From assembly GCF_002995495.1 (NCBI RefSeq), contig NZ_PVZV01000011.1, forward strand, positions 1 through 64,000: 64,000 nucleotides of DNA, in the 5' to 3' direction. The position numbers and the translations under genes were made by a program. This DNA is from Actinocorallia populi (GTDB taxonomy: Bacteria; Actinomycetota; Actinomycetes; Streptosporangiales; Streptosporangiaceae). This document shows positions 14,600-23,841 of the stretch, one piece after another. Below the pieces are notes generated by a model, which had not been told where the DNA came from, did no database searches, and saw only the letters and a program-made list of their open reading frames with translations. Position 1 is the stretch's first letter. Every line of letters starts with the position of its first letter.

Positions 14600-15760
14600 T
14601 CAGTTCGTCGCGGAGAATTTCTCCTCGACCTCCTCGGCGGTTACGCCGAAGTCCTCGAGGGAGTACTGGTGTGAGGGGCGTCGGTGATCGGCGAGGCTGG
14701 CCCGATGCGCCTCCTCGATCGCCGTGCGAGCCGCTTCGGTGAACGGCAGGCCGAAGGCGGCGTAGAGGTTCTCGACGGTGCCGATCGGGTCTGCGACGAA
14801 GTCCCGGTAGTCCACGTCCGCGAACTGGTCGGGGTTGTAGCGGGCGCGGGCCCGGTTGAACTCGGAGTTGCCGCGCGACCACAGGTCGAGATGGGTGCGC
14901 CCGATGGTCCTGCGGTCGAACGCGCGCGACATGTCGTGCTTGCCCTGCTCGGCCAGGCTGAAGGTCGAGGCCATCGACGTCTGCGGGTCCCGGAAGGTGC
15001 GGACGATCAACGCATCCGGGAAGTTCTTCATGAGCTCGTCGATCGCGAAGACGTGGCTGGGGCTCTTGAGCACCCAGCGGCGGTCGCGGTCGTTGAGCCC
15101 TATCAGCTGGAGGTTCTTCTTGTAACGGGCGTAGGTCCCGGTCCAGCCCTGCGCCGCGAGCCAGCGCGAGTAGCTCGGGAGGTAGGCGACCGACTCGTAG
15201 GAGATCGACAACATGGTCTGCTGGAGCAGCCGCCAGCACTCCTCCGCTTCTTCGGCGCCCATGAAATGGACCTTCATCAGATCCGCTTCTTTCGCCTGCC
15301 GGGCCCGGTAGAAGGCGTCGCAGCGCTGGAAGTCGGCGTTGTGCGCCTGTTCTTCGCGCGACGGCCGGGGCTGCGGGTTCTCCGCCAACCACATCTCCAG
15401 CCTCTGGTGCGCGGGGTCGGCGCCCAGCAGGCGTTGCAGGGCGGTGCTGCCGGTGCGGGTCAGCCCGCAGATGAAGATCGGGCGTTCGATGACGACGTCG
15501 GCGTGCTCGGGGTGCTTCTTGAAGGCCGCCTCGCTGCGCAGCCGCCCGGTCAGCGCCGAGTGGATCATCGCGCGGGCGATCTGGACGCCGTGCGGCGTGA
15601 GGTCCGCCTCCCGCTCGAACGAGTCGATGAGGACGCGCAGGCCCTCGAGGTACTCCTCGTCGCCGAAGTCGTCGAGCCCGGTGGCCTCGCGGGCGGCGCG
15701 TCGGAGTTCCTCGACGGTCCCGACGTTCACGGTCCGCCTGGCCGAGTTCAACTGTGTCAC
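14600..15760 (-). CDS. PAPS-dependent sulfotransferase family protein
   Basis: 386 residues of the Sulfotransfer_3 type. The 5'-phosphosulfate loop is IFICGLTRTGSTALQRLL (residues 95-112), and the 3'-phosphate-binding region is in DRRWVLKSPSHVFAIDEL followed by ALIVRTFRDPQTSMAS. An N-terminal helical extension of about 90 residues is typical of the actinobacterial branch acting on lipid, sterol or polyketide hydroxyls, but no substrate can be read. Upstream in the same series are cysD and cysNC, which make its cofactor PAPS. The gap to the SDR gene before it is 21 bp, so they are probably one transcript. Confidence 0.85.
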   Translation of the reverse strand: MTQLNSARRTVNVGTVEELRRAAREATGLDDFGDEEYLEGLRVLIDSFEREADLTPHGVQIARAMIHSALTGRLRSEAAFKKHPEHADVVIERPIFICGLTRTGSTALQRLLGADPAHQRLEMWLAENPQPRPSREEQAHNADFQRCDAFYRARQAKEADLMKVHFMGAEEAEECWRLLQQTMLSISYESVAYLPSYSRWLAAQGWTGTYARYKKNLQLIGLNDRDRRWVLKSPSHVFAIDELMKNFPDALIVRTFRDPQTSMASTFSLAEQGKHDMSRAFDRRTIGRTHLDLWSRGNSEFNRARARYNPDQFADVDYRDFVADPIGTVENLYAAFGLPFTEAARTAIEEAHRASLADHRRPSHQYSLEDFGVTAEEVEEKFSATN

Positions 15761-15781
15761 CGGTCTTCCTTCCCGTGGTGG

Positions 15782-16591
15782 TCAGTGGTGGGTGTGTCCG
15801 CAGTTGACGTCCAGGCACTGGCCGGTGACGGCCCGCGCCGCGTCGGAGGCCAGGAACACCACGGCATTGGCGATGTCGTCGGGTTCAGGCAGCCTGCGAA
15901 GGTCGGTCTCGGCGGCCACCTCGTCGTAGATCTCCTGCGGGTCGATCCCTCGCTCCCGGGCCAGCCGGGCGAACATCGCCTTGACCGAGTCCGCCCAGAT
16001 GTATCCGGGTGCCACGGAGTTCACGCGCACCCCCAGCGGCCCCAACTCGACGGACAGGCTCCTGGCGAGCGCCAGCAGCCCGGCCTTCATCACGCGGTAC
16101 GCCCCGAAGTCGGGCAGCCGGTTGCGCAGCACCATCGAGTTGATCATCACCACGGAGCCGTGGTGCTCCTGGAGGCCGGGAGCGAACGCGCGCACGAGCT
16201 CCAGCGCGGCCAGAAGGTTGATGTCGGAGCTCTGCCGGACCGTGTCGGAGTCGGTGTCGAGCAGCCGCTGATGCGGGGGCCTGCTGAAGGCGTTGAAGAC
16301 GACGGCGTCCACCCGGCCGAACCGCCGACGGGTCCGGTCCACGAGGCCGGTGATCGAAGCCCGGTCGGTCAGATCGACGGGCACCGCCGCGGCGGTGCCG
16401 CCGAGACGGTGGATCTCCTCGGCGATCTCCTCGAGCCGGGCGGTCGACCGTGCCGCCACGACGACCTTGGCGCCCGCCTGGGCGCTGCTCACGGCGATCG
16501 CCCGGCCGAGGCCGGGTCCGGCGCCGGAGACCACCACGACCTTGTCCTCGAGCAGCGCCCACGGCACGCGGCCGGCTTCCTGCGGGGTCAC
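15782..16591 (-). CDS. Short-chain dehydrogenase/reductase (SDR)
   Basis: 269 residues. The cofactor loop is VVSGAGPGLGR (residues 20-30), a SGxxxGxG variant, followed by AARSTARL; the active site is VVMINSMVLRNRL with YRVMK as YxxxK; PGYIW follows. The GTG start overlaps the stop of the NTF2-like gene (GTGA), a coupled pair. Classical SDRs oxidise or reduce alcohols and ketones on steroids, acyl chains or polyketides. With the sulfotransferase next door it could prepare or remove the hydroxyl that is sulfated, but this is inference from context. Confidence 0.85.
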   Translation of the reverse strand: MTPQEAGRVPWALLEDKVVVVSGAGPGLGRAIAVSSAQAGAKVVVAARSTARLEEIAEEIHRLGGTAAAVPVDLTDRASITGLVDRTRRRFGRVDAVVFNAFSRPPHQRLLDTDSDTVRQSSDINLLAALELVRAFAPGLQEHHGSVVMINSMVLRNRLPDFGAYRVMKAGLLALARSLSVELGPLGVRVNSVAPGYIWADSVKAMFARLARERGIDPQEIYDEVAAETDLRRLPEPDDIANAVVFLASDAARAVTGQCLDVNCGHTHH

Positions 16592-16965
16592 GCCGGCTCC
16601 GGTCCGCCGACCGTCGCCTGCAGGTCGGGGAGGACCTGCAGGGAAACTATCTTGCAGTCGTCGTCGAACTCGAACAGGTCGGTCGCGACGAAGTCGGGCA
16701 TCCCCTGTGCCGACACTTTCAACTGGGTGGCCGCGAACCTCCCCACGACGGTGATCGGCGAGAGCCGGCTGACGGTGAAGTCCATCTGCGCGTTCTCGGT
16801 GTCGAACCGGCGGATCTCGTCGATGCCTCGGTAGCTCCGCACGCCCAGGGGCTCGTGCTGGACGGCGTCTTCATGGAACAGGGCGACCAGCCGGTCGACG
16901 TCGTGGCTCCCGAGGAACGAGACGTACGCGTCGATCGCTCGGCAGATGTCGGTTCGGGTGGGCAA
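16588..16965 (-). CDS. NTF2-like (SnoaL/ketosteroid-isomerase fold) protein
   Basis: 125 residues from TTG 16965, chosen because GAAGGAG lies just upstream; a longer in-frame start 14 codons earlier has no such site. The fold is suggested by ICRAIDAYVSFLGSHDVDRL, LVALFHEDAVQHEP and DLFEFDDDCKIVSLQVLPDL, the alternating helix and curved-sheet pattern of steroid delta-isomerase-like proteins. It may be an isomerase, hydratase or lyase-like enzyme. It ends in a GTGA overlap with the SDR gene and begins 48 bp after cysNC, placing it inside the sulfation operon. Confidence 0.75.
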   Translation of the reverse strand: MPTRTDICRAIDAYVSFLGSHDVDRLVALFHEDAVQHEPLGVRSYRGIDEIRRFDTENAQMDFTVSRLSPITVVGRFAATQLKVSAQGMPDFVATDLFEFDDDCKIVSLQVLPDLQATVGGPEPA

Positions 16966-17013
16966 CGGGGACTCCTTCGTTCGGTGCCGTGCGGGGTGTC
17001 GGATCATGGTCGC

Positions 17014-18915
17014 TCAGGCGATGATCTGGCGACGGCGCAGGTGTTCGATGATCAGGTCGGCCGCCTCGGCGGGAGACGTCGCGGTGGTGTCGATTCGCAG
17101 TTCGGGAGACACCGGGGCCTCGTAGGGCGAATCGACACCGGTGAAGTTCTCCAGATCACCCTGCCGGGCCTTCTTGTACAGGCCCTTCGGGTCGCGCCGC
17201 TCGGCGACGTCCAGGGGCGTGTCGACGTGCACCTCGCAGAACCGGCCCTCTCCGATCACCTCACGGGCGGCGTTGCGTTCGGAACGGAACGGCGAGATGA
17301 ACGAGGCGAGGACGATGAGACCGGCGTCGGCCATCAGACGTGCGACCTCGGTGACGCGCCGGATGTTCTCGACCCGGTCGGCCGGGGTGAATCCGAGGTC
17401 GCGGCCCAGACCGTGGCGGACGTTGTCACCGTCCAGGAGGTAGGTGTGGCAGCCGAGCGCGTACAGCCGGCGCTCCACCTCGTTGGCGATCGTCGATTTG
17501 CCCGAGCCCGAGAGGCCGGTCAGCCAGACGACCTGGGAGCGGTGGCCGTTCAGGCGCGTGCGCGCCTCCTCGTCGATGTCCACGGCCTGCCAGTGGATGT
17601 TGTGGGATCGGCGCAGTGCGTGCGTCAGCATCCCGGCGCCCACCGTGGCGTTGGTGATCCGGTCGATGAGGGTGAAGCCGCCGGTCTCCCGGTTCTCGGT
17701 GTAGGGGTCGAAGGGCACCCGGCGGTCGAAGCTGATGTTGCACATGCCGATCTCGTTGAGAACGAGTGTGCTGGTCGCGGTCTTCTCGAGGGTGTTGACG
17801 TTGATCTTGTACTTGGGCTTGGTGATCCGGGCCTGCACGGTCATGGTGCCGATCTGGCACAGGTAGGGGCGCTCGGGCAGCATGTCGTGCTCGCTCATCC
17901 ACACGACATGGCCCTCGAACTGGTCCGCGACGTCCGGCGGGGCGTCCGCCCCCGCCAGGACGTCGCCCCGGCTGACGTCGATCTCGTCGGTGAGCGTGAT
18001 CGTCACCGACCGGCCCGCGATCGCCTCCTGGAGATCGCCGTCCATCGTGACGATACGGGCCACGGTGGACTCCCGGCCGGCCGGCAGGACGCGCACACGT
18101 TCCCCGACCCGCACGGTGCCGCCGACGATCTGGCCGGAGAAGCCCCGGAAGTCGAGATGGGGACGATTGACCCACTGCACGGGCATGCGGAACGGACCGG
18201 AGCAGGCCTCGTCCTCGATCTCGACCGACTCGAGGTGGTCCATCAGGGTCGGCCCGGTCCACCAGGGAGTGTTGTCGCTGAGCTCGGTCAGGTTGTCGCC
18301 GACGTAGGCGGACAGCGGGATCGCGACGACGTCGGTCAGCCCGATCTCGGCGGCGAACTCGGCGTACTCGCCGGAGATCCGCTCGAACACCTCCTGCGAG
18401 TAGCCGACGAGGTCGAGTTTGTTGACGGCGAGCACCACATGGCGGATGCCGAGCAGCGAGACCAGGAACGAGTGGCGCCGGGTCTGGGGGAGGACGCCCT
18501 TGCGGGCGTCCACCAGGATCACCGCGAGGTCGGCGGTGGACGCGCCGGTGACCATGTTGCGGGTGTACTGCTCGTGGCCAGGGGTGTCGGCGACCACGAA
18601 CTTGCGCCGCTCGGTGGTGAAGTAGCGGTAGGCCACGTCGATGGTGATGCCCTGCTCCCGCTCGGCGGCCAGGCCGTCGACCAGCAGCGCGAAATCCAGG
18701 CCGTCGCCCTGGGTGCCGACCTTGCGGGAGTCCTTCTCGAGAGCCTTCAGCTGGTCGTCGAAGAGCATCTTCGACTCGTACAGCATGCGGCCGATGAGCG
18801 TGCTCTTGCCGTCGTCGACGCTGCCGCAGGTGATGAAGCGGAGCATGGACTTGTTCGCGTGGCGTTCGAGGTACTGCTCGATGTCCTCGGCGATCAGTTC
18901 GGACCGGTGCGCCAT
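17014..18915 (-). CDS. cysNC: Bifunctional sulfate adenylyltransferase subunit 1 / adenylylsulfate kinase
   Basis: 633 residues. Residues 1-~440 are the CysN GTPase: P-loop GSVDDGKS (31-38), switch [14 protein letters not shown], guanine site NKLD. Residues ~450-633 are the CysC APS kinase: P-loop GLSGSGKS (467-474), [11 protein letters not shown], the lid [12 protein letters not shown], and [14 protein letters not shown] with the conserved serine. Together with CysD it converts sulfate to APS and then PAPS. ATG 18915 shares one base with the cysD stop (TGATG), so the two are coupled. No reductase genes (cysH, cysI) are nearby, which points to PAPS supply for sulfation rather than assimilation. 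Confidence 0.96.
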   Translation of the reverse strand: MAHRSELIAEDIEQYLERHANKSMLRFITCGSVDDGKSTLIGRMLYESKMLFDDQLKALEKDSRKVGTQGDGLDFALLVDGLAAEREQGITIDVAYRYFTTERRKFVVADTPGHEQYTRNMVTGASTADLAVILVDARKGVLPQTRRHSFLVSLLGIRHVVLAVNKLDLVGYSQEVFERISGEYAEFAAEIGLTDVVAIPLSAYVGDNLTELSDNTPWWTGPTLMDHLESVEIEDEACSGPFRMPVQWVNRPHLDFRGFSGQIVGGTVRVGERVRVLPAGRESTVARIVTMDGDLQEAIAGRSVTITLTDEIDVSRGDVLAGADAPPDVADQFEGHVVWMSEHDMLPERPYLCQIGTMTVQARITKPKYKINVNTLEKTATSTLVLNEIGMCNISFDRRVPFDPYTENRETGGFTLIDRITNATVGAGMLTHALRRSHNIHWQAVDIDEEARTRLNGHRSQVVWLTGLSGSGKSTIANEVERRLYALGCHTYLLDGDNVRHGLGRDLGFTPADRVENIRRVTEVARLMADAGLIVLASFISPFRSERNAAREVIGEGRFCEVHVDTPLDVAERRDPKGLYKKARQGDLENFTGVDSPYEAPVSPELRIDTTATSPAEAADLIIEHLRRRQIIA

Positions 18916-19835
18916 CAGAAGTATCCCTCCTGCTTCTTCTTCTCCATCGACGCGGCGCCGTCGTGGTCGATCACGCGGCCCTGGCGTTCGGAGGTGGTGG
19001 TCAGGAGCATCTCCTGGATGACCTCGGTGAGCGTCCGGGCGGTGGACTCGACCGCGCCCGTCAGCGGATAGCAGCCGAGGGTCCGGAACCGCACGCTCCG
19101 CATCTCCGGCTCCTCGCCGGGAAGCAGCGGCATGCGGTCGTCGTCGACCATGATCAGCGTGCCGTCGCGCTCGACGACCGGCCGCTCGGCGGCGAGGTAG
19201 AGCGGCACGATCGGAATCTCCTCGAGGCGGATGTACTCCCACACGTCGAGCTCGGTCCAGTTCGACAGGGGGAACACGCGCAGGCTCTGCCCCGGGGACG
19301 TGCGCACGTTGTACTTCTGCCACAGCTCGGGGCGCTGCTGCTTGGGATCCCATCGGTGCTCGGCCGAGCGGACGGAGAACACGCGTTCCTTGGCGCGGGA
19401 CTTCTCCTCGTCGCGGCGCGCTCCACCGAACGCGGCGTCGAACCTGTAGTAGTCGAGCGCCTGTTTCAGGCCCTCGGTCTTCCACATGTCGGTGTGCGTC
19501 GCCGAGCCGTGCGTGAACGGATTGATGCCCTTCTCCACGCACTCGGGATTCTGGTGGACCAGGAGCTCGAAGTCGCCCTTGGCGGCGGACTCGTCCCGCA
19601 ACTTGTACATCTCGCGGAACTTCCACGTCGTGTCGACGTGCAGCAGGGGGAACGGCAGCGGCGAGGGGTAGAAGGCCTTGCGGGCCAAGTGGAGCATCAC
19701 GGCGCTGTCCTTGCCGACCGAGTACAGCATCACGGGGTTCTCGCTGCCCGCGATGGTCTCGCGCATGATGTGGATGCTCTCGGCCTCGAGCTTCTCCAGG
19801 TGGGTCAGTCTCCTGCTCGCGGTGGCGTCGCTCAT
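18915..19835 (-). CDS. cysD: Sulfate adenylyltransferase subunit 2
   Basis: 306 residues, the normal length. The PP-loop motif is [41 protein letters not shown] and the C-terminal [31 protein letters not shown] are standard CysD blocks. It forms the heterodimer with the CysN part of the next gene and adenylates sulfate. It is the first recognised enzyme of the minus-strand series and is read away from a divergent TetR regulator, with twin operator palindromes between them. Its ATG overlaps the stop of a tiny upstream frame. Confidence 0.97.
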   Translation of the reverse strand: MSDATASRRLTHLEKLEAESIHIMRETIAGSENPVMLYSVGKDSAVMLHLARKAFYPSPLPFPLLHVDTTWKFREMYKLRDESAAKGDFELLVHQNPECVEKGINPFTHGSATHTDMWKTEGLKQALDYYRFDAAFGGARRDEEKSRAKERVFSVRSAEHRWDPKQQRPELWQKYNVRTSPGQSLRVFPLSNWTELDVWEYIRLEEIPIVPLYLAAERPVVERDGTLIMVDDDRMPLLPGEEPEMRSVRFRTLGCYPLTGAVESTARTLTEVIQEMLLTTTSERQGRVIDHDGAASMEKKKQEGYF

Positions 19836-19906
19836 CGTCCGAGCACCTCGCCGAGGTTTGCCTGCCGGGGACCGATCGACCCCGTGACGGTGGCTTCAGT
19901 GTCCAT
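19832..19906 (-). CDS. Possible 24-residue leader frame coupled to cysD
   Basis: An ATG at 19906 opens a frame of 24 codons ([24 protein letters not shown]) whose TGA overlaps the cysD ATG as ATGA. It contains no cysteine or methionine run of the kind expected for an attenuator peptide. No strong Shine-Dalgarno precedes it. It may be a genuine small leader that couples translation of cysD, or it may be an untranslated 5' region that happens to be open. The exact 4-bp overlap, repeated elsewhere in this window for real gene pairs, is the main support. Confidence 0.35.
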   Translation of the reverse strand: MDTEATVTGSIGPRQANLGEVLGR

Positions 19907-19929
19907 GGCGGTGACATTAGCGATGGAAT

Positions 19930-19962
19930 GAACATTGTTCAATATGTTGCCGAACATTGTTC
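19930..19962. promoter_or_regulatory. Twin palindromic operators between cysD and the tetR-type gene
   Basis: GAACATTGTTC occurs twice, at 19930-19940 and 19952-19962, each a near-perfect palindrome, with centres 22 bp apart, about two helical turns. They lie in the 165-bp gap between the divergent cysD and TetR genes. This is the usual arrangement for a TetR repressor controlling both directions. The operator assignment is inference from symmetry, duplication and position. Confidence 0.75.
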
Positions 19963-19999
19963 ACTCTTTGGCCGCACGTCGCGCGGCTACAGTGTGCCG

Positions 20000-20638
20000 A
20001 TGGGCGAATCCAGCAACAGGTCGGCCTACGGAGACCCGGAAGCCCGACGACGCCAGACATTGGACGCTGCGGCGGCCCTCCTGGACGAGGGCGGGTACAC
20101 GGCCCTCACGATCCGGTCGGTGGCCAAGCGGGCGGGCATCAGCGTCGGACTGATCTACCAGTACTTCGTCGACAAGCATGATCTCTTCATCACGCTGCTC
20201 AACGAGAGCCAGGTCGAGTCCCGCTCCTTCGTGGCGGCGCTCCCGCGTGACCAGGGCGTGGCGGCCCTGCTCGCCCAGATCATGCCCGAAGCCGCACGCC
20301 AGTGGGGCCGGGTGGGCCGTTTCGCGGCGACCTGGCGCGACATCGAGGGCGAGGAGCGCGCCAGACGCGAGTCGATCCATGAGGTGCGCCGCACCGCGAA
20401 GGAGTACAACGACACCTTTCACGCCGCCCTCCGCGAGGCGGCGGCCGCCGAGGGGCAAGCCCTGCGTCGCGACCCGGCCGTGCTCCCGTTCGTGCTCTCG
20501 ACGGTGCAGGGAGTGTCCGACACCATCGTCCACCGCTGGGCCCCGGAGCTCGACCCGGCCGAACTGATCGAGTTCACCTCGGTCTCGCTGAGCCGGACCA
20601 TCACCGTTCCCGCCGGAGCTCCCGAACACGGCGAGTGA
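20000..20638 (+). CDS. TetR-family regulator of the sulfation module
   Basis: 212 residues from ATG 20000; an in-frame upstream extension would run through the operators and is unlikely to be translated. The N-terminal HTH reads ALTIRSVAKRAGISVGLIYQ YFVDKHDLF, typical of TetR. The C-terminal ligand domain is helical (RFAATWRDIEGEERARRE) and specific to no known ligand. It is divergent from cysD with twin GAACATTGTTC palindromes between. The likely role is to repress the PAPS/sulfotransferase operon and itself until a pathway ligand appears. Confidence 0.88.
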   Translation: MGESSNRSAYGDPEARRRQTLDAAAALLDEGGYTALTIRSVAKRAGISVGLIYQYFVDKHDLFITLLNESQVESRSFVAALPRDQGVAALLAQIMPEAARQWGRVGRFAATWRDIEGEERARRESIHEVRRTAKEYNDTFHAALREAAAAEGQALRRDPAVLPFVLSTVQGVSDTIVHRWAPELDPAELIEFTSVSLSRTITVPAGAPEHGE

Positions 20639-20742
20639 GCCCTCGGCGCGGTCGGGCGCCACGACGCCGACCCGCGGGTGAGCGAGGTACCGCTCACCGG
20701 GAAGCCGGCCCCGCCTGCTGAGCCGATCCCTAGCATCCCTCC

Positions 20743-20862
20743 ATGGACGGGCTTTCAGGCGTCGATTTCCTGCTCACCGCGGGCGCATCCGGCATCGGCC
20801 GGGCCACCGCCGGATTCCTCGCCGGACGCGGCGACCGCGCCGGCGTTCCGCACACCACATGA
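20743..20862 (+). pseudogene. N-terminal scrap of an SDR gene
   Basis: A frame of 39 codons starting MDGLSGVDFLLTAGASGIGR continues ATAGFLAGRGDRAG and stops at TGA 20860. AGASGIGRATAGFLA is the Rossmann cofactor loop and first helix of a short-chain dehydrogenase, followed by nothing else of the fold. It is the broken start of an SDR gene, the remainder having been deleted. The remaining gap 20639-20958 shows nothing further of note apart from the Shine-Dalgarno before the next gene. Confidence 0.55.
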
Positions 20863-20958
20863 GTGCCGGTCTTCGCCGACCGCCGCCGTCCGGTGACGGC
20901 AGGAACCCCTGAGCCGCATCCGGCCCTACCAAGCCGCCGAACAACTTACGGAGAACTC

Positions 20959-21831
20959 ATGAAGTGGACGCTGGCCGGGGCGATGCTCGGTAGCCGGGAA
21001 CTGTTCGAGATCGCTCGTGTGGCCGAGGACGAGGGATTCGACGCGATGGCGCTGCCGGACTCGGTGTTCTATCCCGAGCACGTCTCGGCGGACTACCCGT
21101 ACTCGCCCGACGGCAAGCGGATGTGGGCGCCGGAGGCGCCGATGCCGGACCCGTTCATCGCGATGTCGGCGCTGGCCGCGGTGACCACGCGCCTGCGGTT
21201 CTTCACCACGGTGCTCAAGCTGCCGCTACGCGATCCGTTGCTGACCGCCAAGCAGGTCGCGACGATGGCCGAGATGTCGGGCAACAGGATCGCGCTCGGC
21301 GTCGGTCTGGCGTGGATCCCGGAGGAGTTCGCCTTCACCCGCACGGAGATGCGCACCCGCGGGCAGCGCACCGACGAGGCGATCGCGATCATCAAGGCGA
21401 TCTGCGCCGGCGAGGGTCCGCAGTGGGTGGAGTTCCACGGCAGGCACTACGACTTCGACCGCCTGATGATCAGCCCTGCCCCGGACCGGCCCGTCCCCGT
21501 CTACGTCGGGGGACACAGCGAGGCGGCGCTGAGGCGGGCCGCCCGGCTCGGCGACGGCTGGCTCTCCACCAACGCGACGTACGACGAGACGGCGCGCGCG
21601 ATCGGCAGACTGCGTGAGCTGCGGGCGGAGTACGGCCGGGCGGACGAGCCGTTCGAGCTCGACGTGTCCGTCACCGACGTGACCGACCTGGACGGGATGC
21701 GCCGCCTCGAAGATCTCGGGGTGACCTCGATCCGGGCCGTCCCGTGGCGCATGAACAACGCGGTCGCGACTCCTGCCGGGCGCCTGGACGCCCTGCGCCG
21801 CTTCGCCGCCGCGTTCGTCCACAAACTGTGA
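20959..21831 (+). CDS. LLM-class (luciferase-like) F420/FMN-dependent oxidoreductase
   Basis: 290 residues, start ATG 20959 with GGAG 5 bp upstream. Family blocks are AVTTRLRFFTTVLKLPLRDPL, ALGVGLAWIPEEF, RTDEAIAIIKAICAG and PVYVGGHSEAALRRAARLGDG, WLS, which define a TIM-barrel luciferase-like oxidoreductase of the mycobacterial F420 type. It probably oxidises or reduces a hydroxyl or ketone on a small hydrophobic molecule. It follows the TetR gene in the same orientation after the SDR scrap and ends facing the hydrolase gene, with a bidirectional terminator between. Confidence 0.85.
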   Translation: MKWTLAGAMLGSRELFEIARVAEDEGFDAMALPDSVFYPEHVSADYPYSPDGKRMWAPEAPMPDPFIAMSALAAVTTRLRFFTTVLKLPLRDPLLTAKQVATMAEMSGNRIALGVGLAWIPEEFAFTRTEMRTRGQRTDEAIAIIKAICAGEGPQWVEFHGRHYDFDRLMISPAPDRPVPVYVGGHSEAALRRAARLGDGWLSTNATYDETARAIGRLRELRAEYGRADEPFELDVSVTDVTDLDGMRRLEDLGVTSIRAVPWRMNNAVATPAGRLDALRRFAAAFVHKL

Positions 21832-22067
21832 CCGCCCGAACGGTATCTGACGTTTCCGGGCGCTGAGGTCGAGGGGGATGCGGCTCGACGTTGACGGTTT
21901 CCGCTGTTCGCGCTCACAGGACCGTCAGGTGAAACTCCGTTGCCCGTCTCGGGATCGAGGGCGGGCGGCAGCGGATCGGTGAAGGTCGGCGCCGTCGTCG
22001 GGCCCGGCCGGGCGTGTCACCGGATGCGGGGCTGGGAGCGCCCGTTCCTCGGCTTGGCGGGGGAGGG

Positions 22068-22100
22068 GTGGTCCGGGCGATTCTCGATCGCCCGGACCAC
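22068..22100. terminator. Bidirectional terminator hairpin
   Basis: A perfect 13-bp stem GTGGTCCGGGCGA (22068-22080) / TCGCCCGGACCAC (22088-22100) with a 7-nt loop lies between the convergent LLM and alpha/beta-hydrolase genes. No T-run follows, as is usual in high-GC actinomycetes. The rest of 21832-22147 holds no gene. Confidence 0.75.
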
Positions 22101-22147
22101 GAATGCCGTCTTGTGACGGCTGCTCCGCGTCCGGTTCCTTCCCTGGG

Positions 22148-22975
22148 TCACCGGGTGAGGAAGTCCAGGAGGTCGGCGTTGAACTTCTCTTTGTCGCCGG
22201 GGACCATGGCGATGCCGTGTGAGCCGCCCTCGTAGACCTTGAGGGTGGCGTCGGCGATGATCTCGGCGGATTTGCGGCCGGTGGCGTCGATGGGGACGAT
22301 CTGGTCGTCGTCGCCGTGGACGACGAGGGTGGGGATGTCGAACTTCTTGAGGTCTTCGGTGAAGTCGGTGTAGGCGAAGGCGTCGACGCATTTGACGCCG
22401 GCCTCGATGGATTGCTGCATCGCCATGAACCAGAAGGCGTCCTTGTTGCCCTGGGTGACGTTGTTGCCGGGTTGGTTGGCGGAGAAGAATCCGTCGGTGG
22501 TCTCTTCCCAGAACTGCGAGCGTTCGCGCAAGATGCCGTTCTTGATGTCCTGGAAGACCTTGTCGGGCACTCCTTGGGGGTTGTCGTTGGACTTGACCAT
22601 CAGCGGGGGGATGGCCGAGAGCAGGACCGCTGAGCGCAGGCGCGAGGTGCCGTGGCGTCCGATGTAGCGGGCGAGTTCGCCGCCGCCCATGGAATGGGCG
22701 ACCAGCGTGACGTCGCGCAGGTCCAGGTGGGTGATGAGGTCGTTGAGGTCGTCGGCGAAGGTGTCGAAGTCGTACCCGCTCCAGGGCTGCTCGGAGCGGC
22801 CGTGGCCGCGGCGGCTGTGGGCGATGCCGCGGTAGCCGTTGTCGGCGACGGCCTTGAGCTGGTCCTGCCAGGCGTCGCAGTTCAGCGGCCAGCCGTGGAT
22901 GAACAGCACGGGACGGCCCTGTCCCCAGTCCCGGTAATGGATCTCGACGTTGTCGCGCGTGGTGAAGAAAGGCAT
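22148..22975 (-). CDS. Alpha/beta hydrolase, non-haem chloroperoxidase-like
   Basis: 275 residues from ATG 22975 (MPFFTTRDNVEIHYRDWG), preceded by AAGGGG. The fold and triad are clear: oxyanion loop HGWPLN, nucleophile Ser95 in VAHSMGGGE, acid in VVHGDDDQIVP, and His in YEGGSHGIAM. The close spacing and RGHGRSEQPW, YDFDTFADDL are those of cofactor-free haloperoxidase/perhydrolase-type esterases. It probably hydrolyses small esters, with perhydrolysis as a side activity; the physiological substrate is unknown. It stands alone, facing a terminator. Confidence 0.88.
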   Translation of the reverse strand: MPFFTTRDNVEIHYRDWGQGRPVLFIHGWPLNCDAWQDQLKAVADNGYRGIAHSRRGHGRSEQPWSGYDFDTFADDLNDLITHLDLRDVTLVAHSMGGGELARYIGRHGTSRLRSAVLLSAIPPLMVKSNDNPQGVPDKVFQDIKNGILRERSQFWEETTDGFFSANQPGNNVTQGNKDAFWFMAMQQSIEAGVKCVDAFAYTDFTEDLKKFDIPTLVVHGDDDQIVPIDATGRKSAEIIADATLKVYEGGSHGIAMVPGDKEKFNADLLDFLTR

Positions 22976-23176
22976 CGCGGAGCCCCTTCGGTCGGCAGTG
23001 GGTCTGACCGGGACGGCCGCAGGGCGCTCGAACACCGGCTCCCGAGAGGCCGGCGCGCACCGGCTCGTCCCTCCAAGGCGCTGATCCCCCCGGCCACCCC
23101 AAGCCCACCCCGGACCCGGGCAAAAACCCCAGCGGGCACCCCTGCCGGAGGCGATCGCGGGCGTCTTTCCTGTCCG

Positions 23177-23635
23177 TTAGGACAGGTCGTATTCGTCCAC
23201 GTCCAGGACCGCGCCGACCGCGCTCATGAAGGCCAGGATGTCGTGGTCGAGGTGCCAGCCGAACAGGTTGGGCCTGTCCGTCGTCTCCACCGACGGATCG
23301 GTGTCCGGTGAATCGGCTTCATCGTTGAAGTAGCGAACGACCTGGAGCACGGCCGTGTTCGCGGGCTCTTCCTCGCTCAGCCGCTCGGAGAGTTCAACGA
23401 TCTTGTCGAGGTGAGGGCGAAGCCATGCCAGTACGCGCGAGATCTGTTCATCGACCGGTAGGCCGTCTTCCCGGCACTCGATCTTCCAAGCGTGGCGAAC
23501 GGGGAGCATCGGCCGGCTGCGGCGGCTCCCGCGCACCGTGGACGCATCGGGTTCGACACCCAGCCACGCTGTCATTTCCGCCGCGGACACGCGTTCACTG
23601 AACAAGCCGAAATAGACGTACTGGCGGACAGCCAT
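23177..23635 (-). CDS. DUF4279-type protein
   Basis: 152 residues beginning MAVRQYVYFGLFSERVSAAE, MTAWLGVEPD, which matches the start of DUF4279 proteins, small soluble alpha/beta proteins of unknown function that also occur as immunity-like proteins. Further blocks are PVRHAWKIECRED and an acidic C-terminus FMSAVGAVLDVDEYDLS. No signal peptide, no enzyme motif. The gene is isolated, between the hydrolase and a divergently read SnoaL-like gene. Confidence 0.65.
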   Translation of the reverse strand: MAVRQYVYFGLFSERVSAAEMTAWLGVEPDASTVRGSRRSRPMLPVRHAWKIECREDGLPVDEQISRVLAWLRPHLDKIVELSERLSEEEPANTAVLQVVRYFNDEADSPDTDPSVETTDRPNLFGWHLDHDILAFMSAVGAVLDVDEYDLS

Positions 23636-23841
23636 CCCCGTACGGTACTCGGCAGGGCCCCGGGCGCGGCCTTCCTCGGCCTCGTCGTCTGTCGGCGCCT
23701 CCAGCGCTGCCGTGCGCGCAGGCGACCGATCTCGCTAACGCGCGGGCTCGTGCCGTGGGATCCACGGGCTCGCGGGGCGGAGGAGAAGTCGGTGTCCGAT
23801 CACCGCCAGCGCCGCCGGGCGTCGGCGGGCACGCTGGTGGC

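Noticed and set aside
14684-19071. Long plus-strand open frames opposite the sulfation operon (716 and 873 codons)
   Set aside because: They lie wholly antisense to genes with clear domains (sulfotransferase, SDR, cysNC), and their translations have compositions rich in Gly, Asp, Val and Arg with no motif. High GC keeps the opposite frame open.
20863-20958. Longer N-terminus of the LLM oxidoreductase from GTG 20863
   Set aside because: The extra 32 residues are Pro/Arg-rich and unlike the family. ATG 20959 has the ribosome-binding site and begins with the family's first strand.
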